A DNA stretch of 64,000 bases, from contig NZ_BMTD01000009.1 in the NCBI RefSeq assembly GCF_014649495.1, forward strand, positions 300,516 through 364,515, in the 5' to 3' direction. This stretch comes from Streptomyces filipinensis. GTDB lineage: Bacteria; Actinomycetota; Actinomycetes; Streptomycetales; Streptomycetaceae. Each line of letters begins with the position of its first letter. The first letter of the stretch is position 1. Position numbers and translations under genes: made by a program. This document shows, one piece after another, positions 34,062 to 41,378 of the stretch. The notes beneath the pieces are model-generated. The model had not been told where the DNA came from. It searched no databases and worked only from the letters and a program-made list of their open reading frames with translations.

Positions 34062-34328
34062 ATGAGCAGCATCCGCAGCACCCTCGCGTGCACCGCGGCC
34101 GGCGTCCTCCTCACCGTCGGCGGCGTCGCGCTGGCCGCCCCCGCTCAGGCACAGACGGCGCCCGCCCCGCGGAGCGTGGCCACGGCCGCCGACGACGGCA
34201 CCGGTACCGGCACCGACGCGGGTTCCGACACCAACATCAACAACAACAACTCCAACACGGTGACCAACTGCGGCCTCCTCAGCCTGGGATGCCTCCTCCA
34301 TGGTCTCCTCGGTGGCGTCCTCGGCTGA
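34062..34328 (+). CDS. Small secreted Asn-rich protein with hydrophobic C-terminus
   Basis: 88-aa precursor. A signal peptide (TLACTAAGVLLTVGGVALA, cleavage at APAQA) leaves about 58 residues: a Thr/Gly/Asp linker (GTGTGTDAGSDT), the polar run NINNNNSNTVTN, then a hydrophobic end with two cysteines six residues apart (NCGLLSLGCLLHGLLGGVLG). AGGAGA lies 6 nt before ATG 34062. The polar-then-hydrophobic layout and paired cysteines recall surface-active Streptomyces proteins such as chaplins and rodlins, but it matches neither family and the role is unknown. Its own terminator follows at 34361-34394. Confidence 0.82.
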   Translation: MSSIRSTLACTAAGVLLTVGGVALAAPAQAQTAPAPRSVATAADDGTGTGTDAGSDTNINNNNSNTVTNCGLLSLGCLLHGLLGGVLG

Positions 34329-34360
34329 GGAAGCTGCGACAGCACACGTGCGGTCACCGC

Positions 34361-34394
34361 GTGAGCGGCCGTCCTGGAAAGGGCGGCCGCTCAC
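34361..34394 (+). terminator. Terminator after the small secreted protein gene
   Basis: Stem GTGAGCGGCC-CC paired with GG-GGCCGCTCAC around a TGGAAA loop; one mismatch. Confidence 0.8.
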
Positions 34395-34469
34395 ACCGTC
34401 GAGGGGGGATCTCACCCGCCCGGCCCCGTGCGGCAGGACACCCCTCGGCGCCCGTGATCCGCTGGTGGC

Positions 34470-35588
34470 GTGCAGCTGTTGCCCGACCCCGTGCGCCGCC
34501 TCGCCGCCTGGTGTGCCGTGCTGCTGCTCGTCGCCGGGGTCGGCTGGGTGGGGGTGCGGCTGTGCGGGGAGTTCCGTACGGCCGTCATCCCGGTGCTGCT
34601 CGCCCTGCTCGGGACCGCGCTGCTCGGCCCGCTGCACCGGCGCCTCGTGCGGGCGGGCGTGCAGGCATCCGTGTCGGCCGGGCTCACCTGTGTCGCCGTG
34701 GTGGCCGTCGTCGGCGGTGCCCTGTACATCGTCGTCGCCGCGCTCATCGACACCGGCGACCAGATCCTCGCCTCGCTGCGGGCCGCCGCCAAGGGGGTCT
34801 CGCGGCACTTCGGGGCCGCCGGCACCGGGCTCGACGACCTCGCCACCCACGCCCGCGAGCTGCTGGGCAAGTTCGGCGGTACGGCCGCGTCCAACGTCAT
34901 CAGCGGGGTCAGCGTCGTCGGCGAGAGCATCGCGATGGCCGTACTGGCGCTGCTACTCGTCTTCTTCTTCCTGCGCGACTCGCAGCAGGCCGTCGTCACG
35001 CTGCGGTCGGTGGCGCCCGGCGGCACCGCCGACACCCTGGAGGCCATCGCCCGGCGCGCCTTCGACGCGATGGAGGGGTTCATGCGCGGGACGACGGTCA
35101 TCGCGCTCATCGACGCCCTGTGCATCACCGTCGGCCTGCTGATCCTCCAGGTGCCCGGCGCGCTCGGCCTGGGCGCGCTGGTGTTCGTCGGTGCCTACAT
35201 CCCCTACCTCGGCGCCTTCATCTCCGGCGCGGTGGCCGTCCTGGTGGCCCTCGCCGACCGGGGCTTCGTCATCGGGCTGTGGGCGCTCGGTGTCGTGCTC
35301 GCCGTACAGGTGCTGGAGGGGCATGTGCTCCAGCCGGTCATCCAGAGCCGGACCGTGCAGATGCATCCGGCCGTGGTGATGCTGACGATCACCGGAGGGG
35401 CGTCCGTCGCGGGGATCCTCGGGATGCTGCTCGCGGTCCCGCTGACCGCGGCGGCCTTCGGGGTCGCACGAGAGCTGCGGACGCGTTACGCGACCCCCTC
35501 CGACGCGTCCTCCTCCCAGGCGTCCTCTTCCTCTTCCCAGGCGTCCTCTTCCGACGCGCCGCCCTCCGACGCCTCCCCCGACTCGTAG
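34470..35588 (+). CDS. AI-2E family transporter (PerM/UPF0118)
   Basis: 372-aa membrane protein with about eight helices in the usual arrangement: paired N-terminal helices, a large soluble loop (DQILASLRAAAKGVSRHFGAAGTGLDDL), then a helix bundle with PGALGLGALVFVGAYIPYLGAFISG and VLEGHVLQPVIQSRTVQMHPAVVM, the family signature. Members export small molecules such as autoinducer-2 or exchange ions; substrate here is unknown. The last 35 residues are a Ser/Ala/Asp tail encoded on DNA shared with the 3' end of the convergent phosphatase gene. GTG 34470 is the first start in the frame. Confidence 0.92.
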   Translation: MQLLPDPVRRLAAWCAVLLLVAGVGWVGVRLCGEFRTAVIPVLLALLGTALLGPLHRRLVRAGVQASVSAGLTCVAVVAVVGGALYIVVAALIDTGDQILASLRAAAKGVSRHFGAAGTGLDDLATHARELLGKFGGTAASNVISGVSVVGESIAMAVLALLLVFFFLRDSQQAVVTLRSVAPGGTADTLEAIARRAFDAMEGFMRGTTVIALIDALCITVGLLILQVPGALGLGALVFVGAYIPYLGAFISGAVAVLVALADRGFVIGLWALGVVLAVQVLEGHVLQPVIQSRTVQMHPAVVMLTITGGASVAGILGMLLAVPLTAAAFGVARELRTRYATPSDASSSQASSSSSQASSSDAPPSDASPDS

Positions 35589-37672
35589 AGCTCGAACCAG
35601 ATGCTCTTGCCCTCGCCCCGTGGGTCCACGCCCCAGGCGTCCGCGAGCAGTTCGATCAGCATCAGGCCCCGGCCGGAGGAGGCCAGCTCGCCGGGCCGGC
35701 GCCGGTGCGGGAGATCGTCGCCCGTGTCGGTGACCTGCACCCGCAGCCATCGCGCCCCCGCCTCACCGGTCACCTCGGCGAGCAGCAGCGCGTCGGCGTC
35801 GGTGTGGACGAGGACGTTGGTGACCATCTCCGAGACCAGCAGCACGGCCGCGTCGACCTGGTCGGCGCCGGCCCAGTCGTGCAGCAGCTCGCGCAGGTGA
35901 CGGCGGGCCTCGGCGATCCGGTCCGGCTCGTCCTGCGCCACCGACAGCAGCGTGCGCCGGATCGTGGGCCGTACCGTGTCCCGCGGCGGCCGGCCCAGCA
36001 GCACCAGCGCGATGTCGTCCTCGCGCCGGTCGGTCAGGGGGCCGGTGGTGTGGTGTGAGGACGGCCCGTGCACACCCTGCACCAGCGCGTCGGCCAGCGC
36101 CTCCAGCTCGGGCCCGTCGGTCCCCCCGTGCTCCTCCAGGATCGCGCGCAGCCGGCGCCAGCCGCTCTCCATGTCGTGCCCGCCGGTCTCGATCAGGCCG
36201 TCGGTGCAGAGCATCAGCGTCTCGCCGGGTTCCAGGGTGAACCCGGTCGTCGGATAGTCCCCCTCCGGGTCGATGCCCAGCGGCAGCCCGCCTGCCGTCG
36301 GCCGCATCATCACCGTGCCGTCGGCCATCCGGATCGCCGGGTGCGGGTGCCCGGCACGGGCGATCTCCAGCGTCCCGGTCACCGGGTCGGCCTCCACGTA
36401 CACGCAGGTCGCGAAGCGGAGGTCGGTCATCTCGTCGTCGTGGGTGATGCCGTGCAGGAACCGGGACGCCCGGGAGAGCACGGCGTCCGGGCGGTGGCCC
36501 TCGGAGGCGTAGGCGCGCAGCGCGATGCGCAGCTGGCCCATGAGACCCGCGGCCCGTACGTCATGGCCCTGGACGTCCCCCATGACCAGGGCGAACCGGC
36601 CGGAGGGCAGCGGGATCAGGTCGTACCAGTCGCCGCCGACCTGGAGACCGCCGCCGGTCGGGATGTACCGGGCGGCCACGTCCATGCCGGGGATCTCCGG
36701 GCCGAGCGAGGGCAGCATGGAGCGCTGCAGGCCCTCCGTCAGCTCCCGCTCCGACTCCGCGGCACCGGCCCGGGACAGCGCCTGGGCGAGCATCCGTGCC
36801 ACCGTCGCCAGGACGGCGCGCTCGTCGGGTGTGAACGCCACCGGATAGGTGAAGGCCGCCAACCAGGCACCCATCGTGCGCCCGGCCGCCGTCAGCGGCA
36901 GGAAGGCCCAGGAGCGGCGGCCGAAGGGCTGGGCGAGCGGCCAGGCCGCCGGATAGCGCTCCCTGTACTCCTCGGGCGAGGACAGGTACACCGCGCGGCC
37001 CGTGCGGACGACCTGGGCGGCCGGGTAGTCCGTGCTCAGCGCCATGTGCGAGAAGGGGCCCAGGTCGCCCGGCTGGTGCCCGTGCTGGCCGATGATCGTC
37101 AGCCGGTCGCCCTCCACCCCGAACACCACGAGCCCGTCCGGCGAGAAGCCTGGCATCGACAGGCCGCCGGCCACCCGCAGCACCTCCGCGGTGGACCGCG
37201 CCTCGGCCAGCGCCCGGCCCGCGTCCAGCAGGAACGCCTCCCGCGAGCGTCGCCAGTCACCGGTGACCGCGCTGCGGGCGGCCCGTGTGCCCGGGGTCGG
37301 CTCGGTGACCTCCTGGAGGGTGCCGACCAGTTCGTACGCCCGCCGCTCGGGATCGAAGGTCGGCTTGGACCGGCTGCGGACCACCCGCAGGACGTTCCCG
37401 CACCCGTCCATGATCCGGATGCGTACCTCCGCGAGCGTGCCCTCGTCGACCGCCAGCGGGATCACGCCGGTGATCTCGTTCCAGTCCTCCGGGTGCAGCC
37501 GGGCCCGGGTCTGGGCCTCCGTGAGGGTGGTCGCCTCCGCGGGCAGGCCGAGCAGCCGCGCCGCCTCCGCGTCCACGGTGACCAGACCGGCGCCCGTGTC
37601 CCAGCGCCATAGCCCGGTCGCGAGGGCGGCGAGGACGTCCCCGACGGACGGGAGGGTCTCGCCTGTACGCAT
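35486..37672 (-). CDS. Multi-domain SpoIIE-type phosphatase with PAS, GAF and kinase-like ATPase domains
   Basis: 728-aa signalling protein. Domains in order: PAS (about 10-125), GAF (about 150-290), PP2C-type SpoIIE phosphatase (about 310-520: AARYIPTGGGLQVGGDWYDLIP, VMGDVQGHDVRAAGLMGQLR, LCTDGLIETGG) and HATPase_c of the anti-sigma kinase type (about 580-700: LLVSEMVTNVLVHTDAD N-box and SSGRGLMLIELLADAWGVD G-box). Such proteins dephosphorylate anti-anti-sigma factors and may bind them. Target and signal are unknown. ATG 37672 sits behind TAAAGT at leaderless spacing. The acidic C-terminal tail overlaps the neighbour's gene. Confidence 0.94.
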   Translation of the reverse strand: MRTGETLPSVGDVLAALATGLWRWDTGAGLVTVDAEAARLLGLPAEATTLTEAQTRARLHPEDWNEITGVIPLAVDEGTLAEVRIRIMDGCGNVLRVVRSRSKPTFDPERRAYELVGTLQEVTEPTPGTRAARSAVTGDWRRSREAFLLDAGRALAEARSTAEVLRVAGGLSMPGFSPDGLVVFGVEGDRLTIIGQHGHQPGDLGPFSHMALSTDYPAAQVVRTGRAVYLSSPEEYRERYPAAWPLAQPFGRRSWAFLPLTAAGRTMGAWLAAFTYPVAFTPDERAVLATVARMLAQALSRAGAAESERELTEGLQRSMLPSLGPEIPGMDVAARYIPTGGGLQVGGDWYDLIPLPSGRFALVMGDVQGHDVRAAGLMGQLRIALRAYASEGHRPDAVLSRASRFLHGITHDDEMTDLRFATCVYVEADPVTGTLEIARAGHPHPAIRMADGTVMMRPTAGGLPLGIDPEGDYPTTGFTLEPGETLMLCTDGLIETGGHDMESGWRRLRAILEEHGGTDGPELEALADALVQGVHGPSSHHTTGPLTDRREDDIALVLLGRPPRDTVRPTIRRTLLSVAQDEPDRIAEARRHLRELLHDWAGADQVDAAVLLVSEMVTNVLVHTDADALLLAEVTGEAGARWLRVQVTDTGDDLPHRRRPGELASSGRGLMLIELLADAWGVDPRGEGKSIWFELYESGEASEGGASEEDAWEEEEDAWEEDASEGVA
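35505..35552. repeat. 21-bp imperfect tandem repeat in the gene overlap
   Basis: Two units ending CCCAGGCGTCCTCTTCC are encoded on both strands within the 103-bp overlap of two convergent genes. They read as Ser/Gln/Ala on one strand and Glu/Asp/Ala/Trp on the other. Confidence 0.75.
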
Positions 37673-37678
37673 TGCCCC

Positions 37679-37684
37679 ACTTTA
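37679..37684 (-). promoter_or_regulatory. Leaderless -10 element of the PAS-GAF-SpoIIE phosphatase gene
   Basis: TAAAGT on the minus strand lies 6 nt before ATG 37672. Confidence 0.5.
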
Positions 37685-37819
37685 GGAAGATCTGATCGAG
37701 GGGTGCCACTGTAAGAAGACCCGATCCGGGAGACTCGTGGTTGGAGGTGTCGCCGAAGATCCGGCGCCGTCACCGCGCGGCTGGGCGTTAAGGGTGGGAG
37801 CCGATCTTGGCGTGCCCGG

Positions 37820-37825
37820 TACCCT
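37820..37825 (+). promoter_or_regulatory. Possible -10 element of aspS
   Basis: TACCCT lies about 84 nt upstream of the aspS start, giving a leader of about 77 nt. No T-box, terminator hairpin or amino-acid-rich leader peptide is visible in it. Confidence 0.35.
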
Positions 37826-37908
37826 TGATGGGTCCGGGCCCCGTGCCCGTTCTGGCCGGGGAGAGCACACACCCCGCAGACCTCACACACGAAGGACGAT
37901 GAACGACG

Positions 37909-39672
37909 ATGCATCGGTACAGGTCCCACACCTGCGGCCAGCTCCGCGCCTCTGACGTCGGCACCGACGTCCGGCTCAGTGGCTGGCTGCACAATCGGCG
38001 CGACCTGGGCGGCATCCTCTTCATCGATCTGCGCGACCACCACGGCATCACGCAGCTGGTCGCCCGTCCCGGCACGCCCGCCTACGAGGCCCTGGACAAG
38101 ATCTCCAAGGAGTCCACGGTCCGCGTCGACGGCCGCGTTGTTTCACGTGGAACCGAGAACGTGAACCCGGACCTGCCGACCGGTGAGATCGAGGTCGAGG
38201 TGGCCGAGGTCGAGCTGCTCGGCGCCGCCGCACCGCTGCCGTTCACCATCAACGCCGAGGACGGTGTCAACGAGGAGCGGCGCCTGGAGTACCGCTTCCT
38301 GGACCTGCGCCGCGAGCGCATGCACCGCAACATCATGCTGCGTACGCAGGTCATCTCGGCGATCCGGCACAAGATGGCCGCGATGGGCTTCAACGAGATG
38401 GCGACGCCGATCCTGTCCGCCACCTCCCCCGAGGGCGCGCGTGACTACGTGGTCCCCTCCCGCGTGCACCCGGGCAAGTTCTACGCCCTGCCGCAGGCCC
38501 CGCAGCAGTTCAAGCAGCTGCTGATGATCTCCGGCTTCGACCGCTACTTCCAGATCGCGCCCTGCTTCCGGGACGAGGACGCCCGCGCCGACCGCTCGCC
38601 GGGCGAGTTCTACCAGCTCGACGTCGAGATGAGCTTCGTCGAGCAGGAGGACGTCTTCCAGCCGATCGAGAAGCTCATGACCGAGCTGTTCGAGGAGTTC
38701 GGAGGCGGCCGGCATGTCACCTCCCCCTTCCCGCGGATCCCGTTCCGCGAGGCGATGCTGAAGTACGGCTCCGACAAGCCGGACCTGCGCGCCAAGCTGG
38801 AGCTGGTGGACATCACCGACATCTTCGAGGGCTCGGAGTTCAAGGCCTTCGCCGGCAAGCACGTGCGCGCCCTGCCGGTGCCGGACGTGTCCGCGCAGCC
38901 GCGCAAGTTCTTCGACCAGCTCGGCGACTTCGCCGTGACCCTGGGCGCGAAGGGCCTGGCCTGGGTCCGTGTCGGCGAGGACGGCACGCTGTCCGGCCCG
39001 ATCGCGAAGTTCCTCACCGAGGAGAACGTCGCCGAGCTGACCAAGCGCCTGTCGCTGGCCCCCGGTCACGCCGTGTTCTTCGGCGCGGGCGAGTTCGACG
39101 AGGTCTCGAAGATCATGGGCGCGGTGCGGGTGGAGGCCGCTCGTCGTGCCGGCCACTTCGAGGACGGCGTCTTCCGCTTCTGCTGGATCGTCGACTTCCC
39201 GATGTACGAGAAGGACGAGGAGACCGGCGCGATCGACTTCTCGCACAACCCGTTCTCCATGCCGCAGGGCGGCCTGGAGGCCCTGCAGACGCAGGACCCG
39301 CTGGACATCCTGGGCTGGCAGTACGACATCGTCTGCAACGGCGTCGAGCTGTCCTCCGGCGCCATCCGGAACCACGAGCCGGAGATCATGCTCAAGGCCT
39401 TCGAGATCGCGGGCTACGACCGCGAGACCGTCGAGGAGAAGTTCGCCGGAATGCTCCGCGCCTTCCGCTTCGGCGCCCCGCCGCACGGCGGCATCGCCCC
39501 GGGCGTGGACCGTATCGTCATGCTCCTCGCGGACGAGCCCAACATCCGCGAGACGATCGCCTTCCCGCTCAACGGCAACGCCCAGGACCTGATGATGGGC
39601 GCCCCGACCGAGCTGGACGAGTCCCGCCTGCGCGAGCTGCACCTGAACATCAGGAAGCCGCAGCCGAAGTAG
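37909..39672 (+). CDS. aspS: Aspartyl-tRNA synthetase
   Basis: 587-aa class II synthetase that charges tRNA-Asp. The N-terminal OB-fold anticodon domain contains GWLHNRRDLGGILFIDLRD. Motif 2 (FRDEDARADRSPGEFYQLD) and motif 3 (GGIAPGVDRIVMLL) frame the catalytic core, with the bacterial GAD insertion between (about 290-410). Length and domain order are those of bacterial AspRS, not the short archaeal type. ATG 37909 is preceded by AAGGACGATGAACG. It is divergent from the SpoIIE phosphatase and ends at a long hairpin. Confidence 0.97.
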   Translation: MHRYRSHTCGQLRASDVGTDVRLSGWLHNRRDLGGILFIDLRDHHGITQLVARPGTPAYEALDKISKESTVRVDGRVVSRGTENVNPDLPTGEIEVEVAEVELLGAAAPLPFTINAEDGVNEERRLEYRFLDLRRERMHRNIMLRTQVISAIRHKMAAMGFNEMATPILSATSPEGARDYVVPSRVHPGKFYALPQAPQQFKQLLMISGFDRYFQIAPCFRDEDARADRSPGEFYQLDVEMSFVEQEDVFQPIEKLMTELFEEFGGGRHVTSPFPRIPFREAMLKYGSDKPDLRAKLELVDITDIFEGSEFKAFAGKHVRALPVPDVSAQPRKFFDQLGDFAVTLGAKGLAWVRVGEDGTLSGPIAKFLTEENVAELTKRLSLAPGHAVFFGAGEFDEVSKIMGAVRVEAARRAGHFEDGVFRFCWIVDFPMYEKDEETGAIDFSHNPFSMPQGGLEALQTQDPLDILGWQYDIVCNGVELSSGAIRNHEPEIMLKAFEIAGYDRETVEEKFAGMLRAFRFGAPPHGGIAPGVDRIVMLLADEPNIRETIAFPLNGNAQDLMMGAPTELDESRLRELHLNIRKPQPK

Positions 39673-39683
39673 CAGAACCCGCC

Positions 39684-39729
39684 GTGCGCGCCGATCCGTC
39701 CTGACTGGCTCCTGACGATCGGCGCGCAC
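39684..39729 (+). terminator. Terminator of aspS
   Basis: 13-bp perfect outer stem GTGCGCGCCGATC/GATCGGCGCGCAC, extended inward by GTC/GAC. The 180 bp between this hairpin and the next gene hold no supported feature. Confidence 0.85.
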
Positions 39730-39909
39730 AGCCGTCTCCGGGCACGGTCCTCGTGGCGGGCGGCGCCGGCGTGGCGCCGGGCCTCGGCGGCGCCCTCGCG
39801 GCCGGCGCCCCTCCCCCCCGGCGGGCACGGCGGAGGCGGCGGTCACCAGGCCCCCCCGACGACACCCCACACCGGTCGGCTGTTCTTCGCCGAGAAAGCG
39901 GGGCGCGCC

Positions 39910-40614
39910 TCAGTCCCCCTGCTCCTCCTCGCCCTGCTCCTCCTCGCTGTCGGGGGACGCGCCGTCCTCCAGCAGCCGTTCGGCGATGTCGTCGGACCAG
40001 TGCTGGGCCCAGGCGCGCAGCGCGCCGACCCGGTCCTCGTCCAGCCCGTAGCGGACGAAGTCCCCGTCCGAGTAGAAGTCCGTGCCGGTCAGCCGGGACT
40101 GCAGGGTGGTCAGGTCGAACGGGTCGTGGGCGTGCCTGCGGCCCAGTTCCTCCAGGCCGGGCAGGGTGAAGCGGGACGCGGCGGCCCGCGCGTCGATCAG
40201 GTCGACGGCCGCGCCCCGGTCGTACAGCGCCCGGATCTTCGTACCGACGGCGTCCTCAAGGGACAGGGCCGGGCCGTACTCGGTCAGCTCCGGCGGCTGC
40301 CAGAAGGCCTCCTTGTGCAGGACGAGGGCGCACGGTGCGCCGGTCGGCGGGTCGGTGACCGTCAGCTGGGCGGTGAGGGCGGTGCCGGCGCCGGCCCGGA
40401 CCTGCCGGCCGCGGGCCTCCAGGGCGGCGGCGAGGGCGCCGGCGATCCGCTCCATGGGCTCGGGGCTCTCGGTGGCGAAGTCGAGGTTCGCGTGCGGGCG
40501 CCGCAGCAGACCGTGCGCCTGCAGGGCGTAACCGCCGGCGAGGACCAGCCCGTACGGGCCGCCCGCCGTGACGACGTCCGCCAGGAGCCGCCGGTGAGGT
40601 TCGGGGAGGTTCAC
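39910..40614 (-). CDS. AbiEii/AbiGii-type nucleotidyltransferase-fold protein
   Basis: 234-aa protein. The nucleotidyltransferase beta-fold appears as GLVLAGGYALQAHGLLRRPHANLDFAT (GG then a single Asp), followed by a helical segment VGTKIRALYDRGAAVDLIDARAA. This is the layout of AbiEii-type proteins, some of which are antitoxin-paired tRNA-modifying toxins. No antitoxin gene adjoins it, so a stand-alone housekeeping or orphan role is likely. The C-terminus is acidic (SEEEQGEEEQGD). It starts at GTG 40614. Confidence 0.82.
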   Translation of the reverse strand: MNLPEPHRRLLADVVTAGGPYGLVLAGGYALQAHGLLRRPHANLDFATESPEPMERIAGALAAALEARGRQVRAGAGTALTAQLTVTDPPTGAPCALVLHKEAFWQPPELTEYGPALSLEDAVGTKIRALYDRGAAVDLIDARAAASRFTLPGLEELGRRHAHDPFDLTTLQSRLTGTDFYSDGDFVRYGLDEDRVGALRAWAQHWSDDIAERLLEDGASPDSEEEQGEEEQGD

Positions 40615-40722
40615 GACATCGGTACTTTGCCAGAATTTTTTTCCGGGCCGCTGTCACACGGCCGTGCGCGGCGGTGTCAGAGAGACGTCCACACCTTCAC
40701 GGCGTCTCTCCAGGAGCTGGTC

Positions 40723-41070
40723 ATGCACACCGCCTACGTCATCGTCACCCTGCTCGCCGCGCTGATGGCCGGGTTCTCCGGGACCGTGCTGCTCCTGCGG
40801 GCCGAGTGGATCGTCAAGGCGCTCACCGACTACGCGGTGCCGCGCGCCTGGTGGACCCCGCTCGGACTGGCCAAGGCCGCCGGGGCCGTGGGACTGGTCG
40901 TCGGGCTGTTCGTGCCCGTGATCGGGGTGCTGGCCGGGGCCTGCCTGGTGCTCTACTTCCTCGGCGCGGCCGTCACCGTGGCGCGGGCCCGCTGGTACGC
41001 GCACATCCCCTTCCCGCTCGTCTACGCCGCGCCCGTGGTCGGCGCACTCGTCCTCGGCCACGCCGGCTGA
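40723..41070 (+). CDS. DoxX-like four-helix membrane protein
   Basis: 115-aa membrane protein with four hydrophobic helices (YVIVTLLAALMAGFSGTVLL, LGLAKAAGAVGLVVGLFVPV, GVLAGACLVLYFLGAAVTVA, VYAAPVVGALVLGHA). The helix-2 LAKAAGAVGLV signature is typical of the DoxX-like/DUF family. Relatives are linked to redox defence, but most are uncharacterised. ATG 40723 is fixed by CAGGAG 7 nt upstream. Confidence 0.9.
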   Translation: MHTAYVIVTLLAALMAGFSGTVLLLRAEWIVKALTDYAVPRAWWTPLGLAKAAGAVGLVVGLFVPVIGVLAGACLVLYFLGAAVTVARARWYAHIPFPLVYAAPVVGALVLGHAG

Positions 41071-41144
41071 GCCCGCACCCGCCGACAAATCTCCGCGACG
41101 CGGCAACTTCCCTGGCGGCAGCGGCCACCGAGGAGCCGTAGGAC

Positions 41145-41378
41145 ATGGTCAGCACACCCTTGGAGGACTCCTCCGTGGCAGCTGCCTCCCACCGCCGGTC
41201 CCTCCGCAAGCGGCGCACCCTCGCCGTGTCCGCCGCCGGCGCGGGCACCACCGGCGCCGGGGTCCTGAAGCAGGACGGCCCCCGTGCACGTGAGGGCGCC
41301 GAGCCCGGTGGCGCGGCGCCCTCACCCGGATCAGTACGGGGCGATCAGCCTTCCTCGCCGCCGAAGCGCTCCTTGTAG
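41145..41378 (+). CDS. Possible truncated secreted-protein remnant
   Basis: 77-codon frame. The first 45 residues look like a signal peptide start (RRSLRKRRTLAVSAAGAG), but the frame then runs through the metG terminator hairpin and into the metG 3' end on the other strand. The latter half has lost coding character. It may be the 5' remnant of a deleted gene or a chance frame. No family is recognised. Confidence 0.25.
   Translation: MVSTPLEDSSVAAASHRRSLRKRRTLAVSAAGAGTTGAGVLKQDGPRAREGAEPGGAAPSPGSVRGDQPSSPPKRSL
41290..41325 (-). terminator. Terminator of metG
   Basis: Perfect 12-bp stem GTGAGGGCGCCG/CGGCGCCCTCAC with a 12-nt loop, 20 bp past the metG stop codon. Confidence 0.85.

Noticed and set aside
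37685..37908. T-box or leader-peptide control of aspS
   Set aside because: No T-box sequence, specifier hairpin or Asp-rich leader frame found in the 236-bp intergenic region.
38143..39870. 575-codon minus-strand frame opposite aspS
   Set aside because: aspS motifs 2 and 3 on the forward strand are unambiguous; the antisense frame has no family features.
39910..40614. AbiEii-type protein considered as half of a toxin-antitoxin or abortive-infection module
   Set aside because: No AbiEi-type antitoxin gene adjoins it; neighbours are aspS and doxX.
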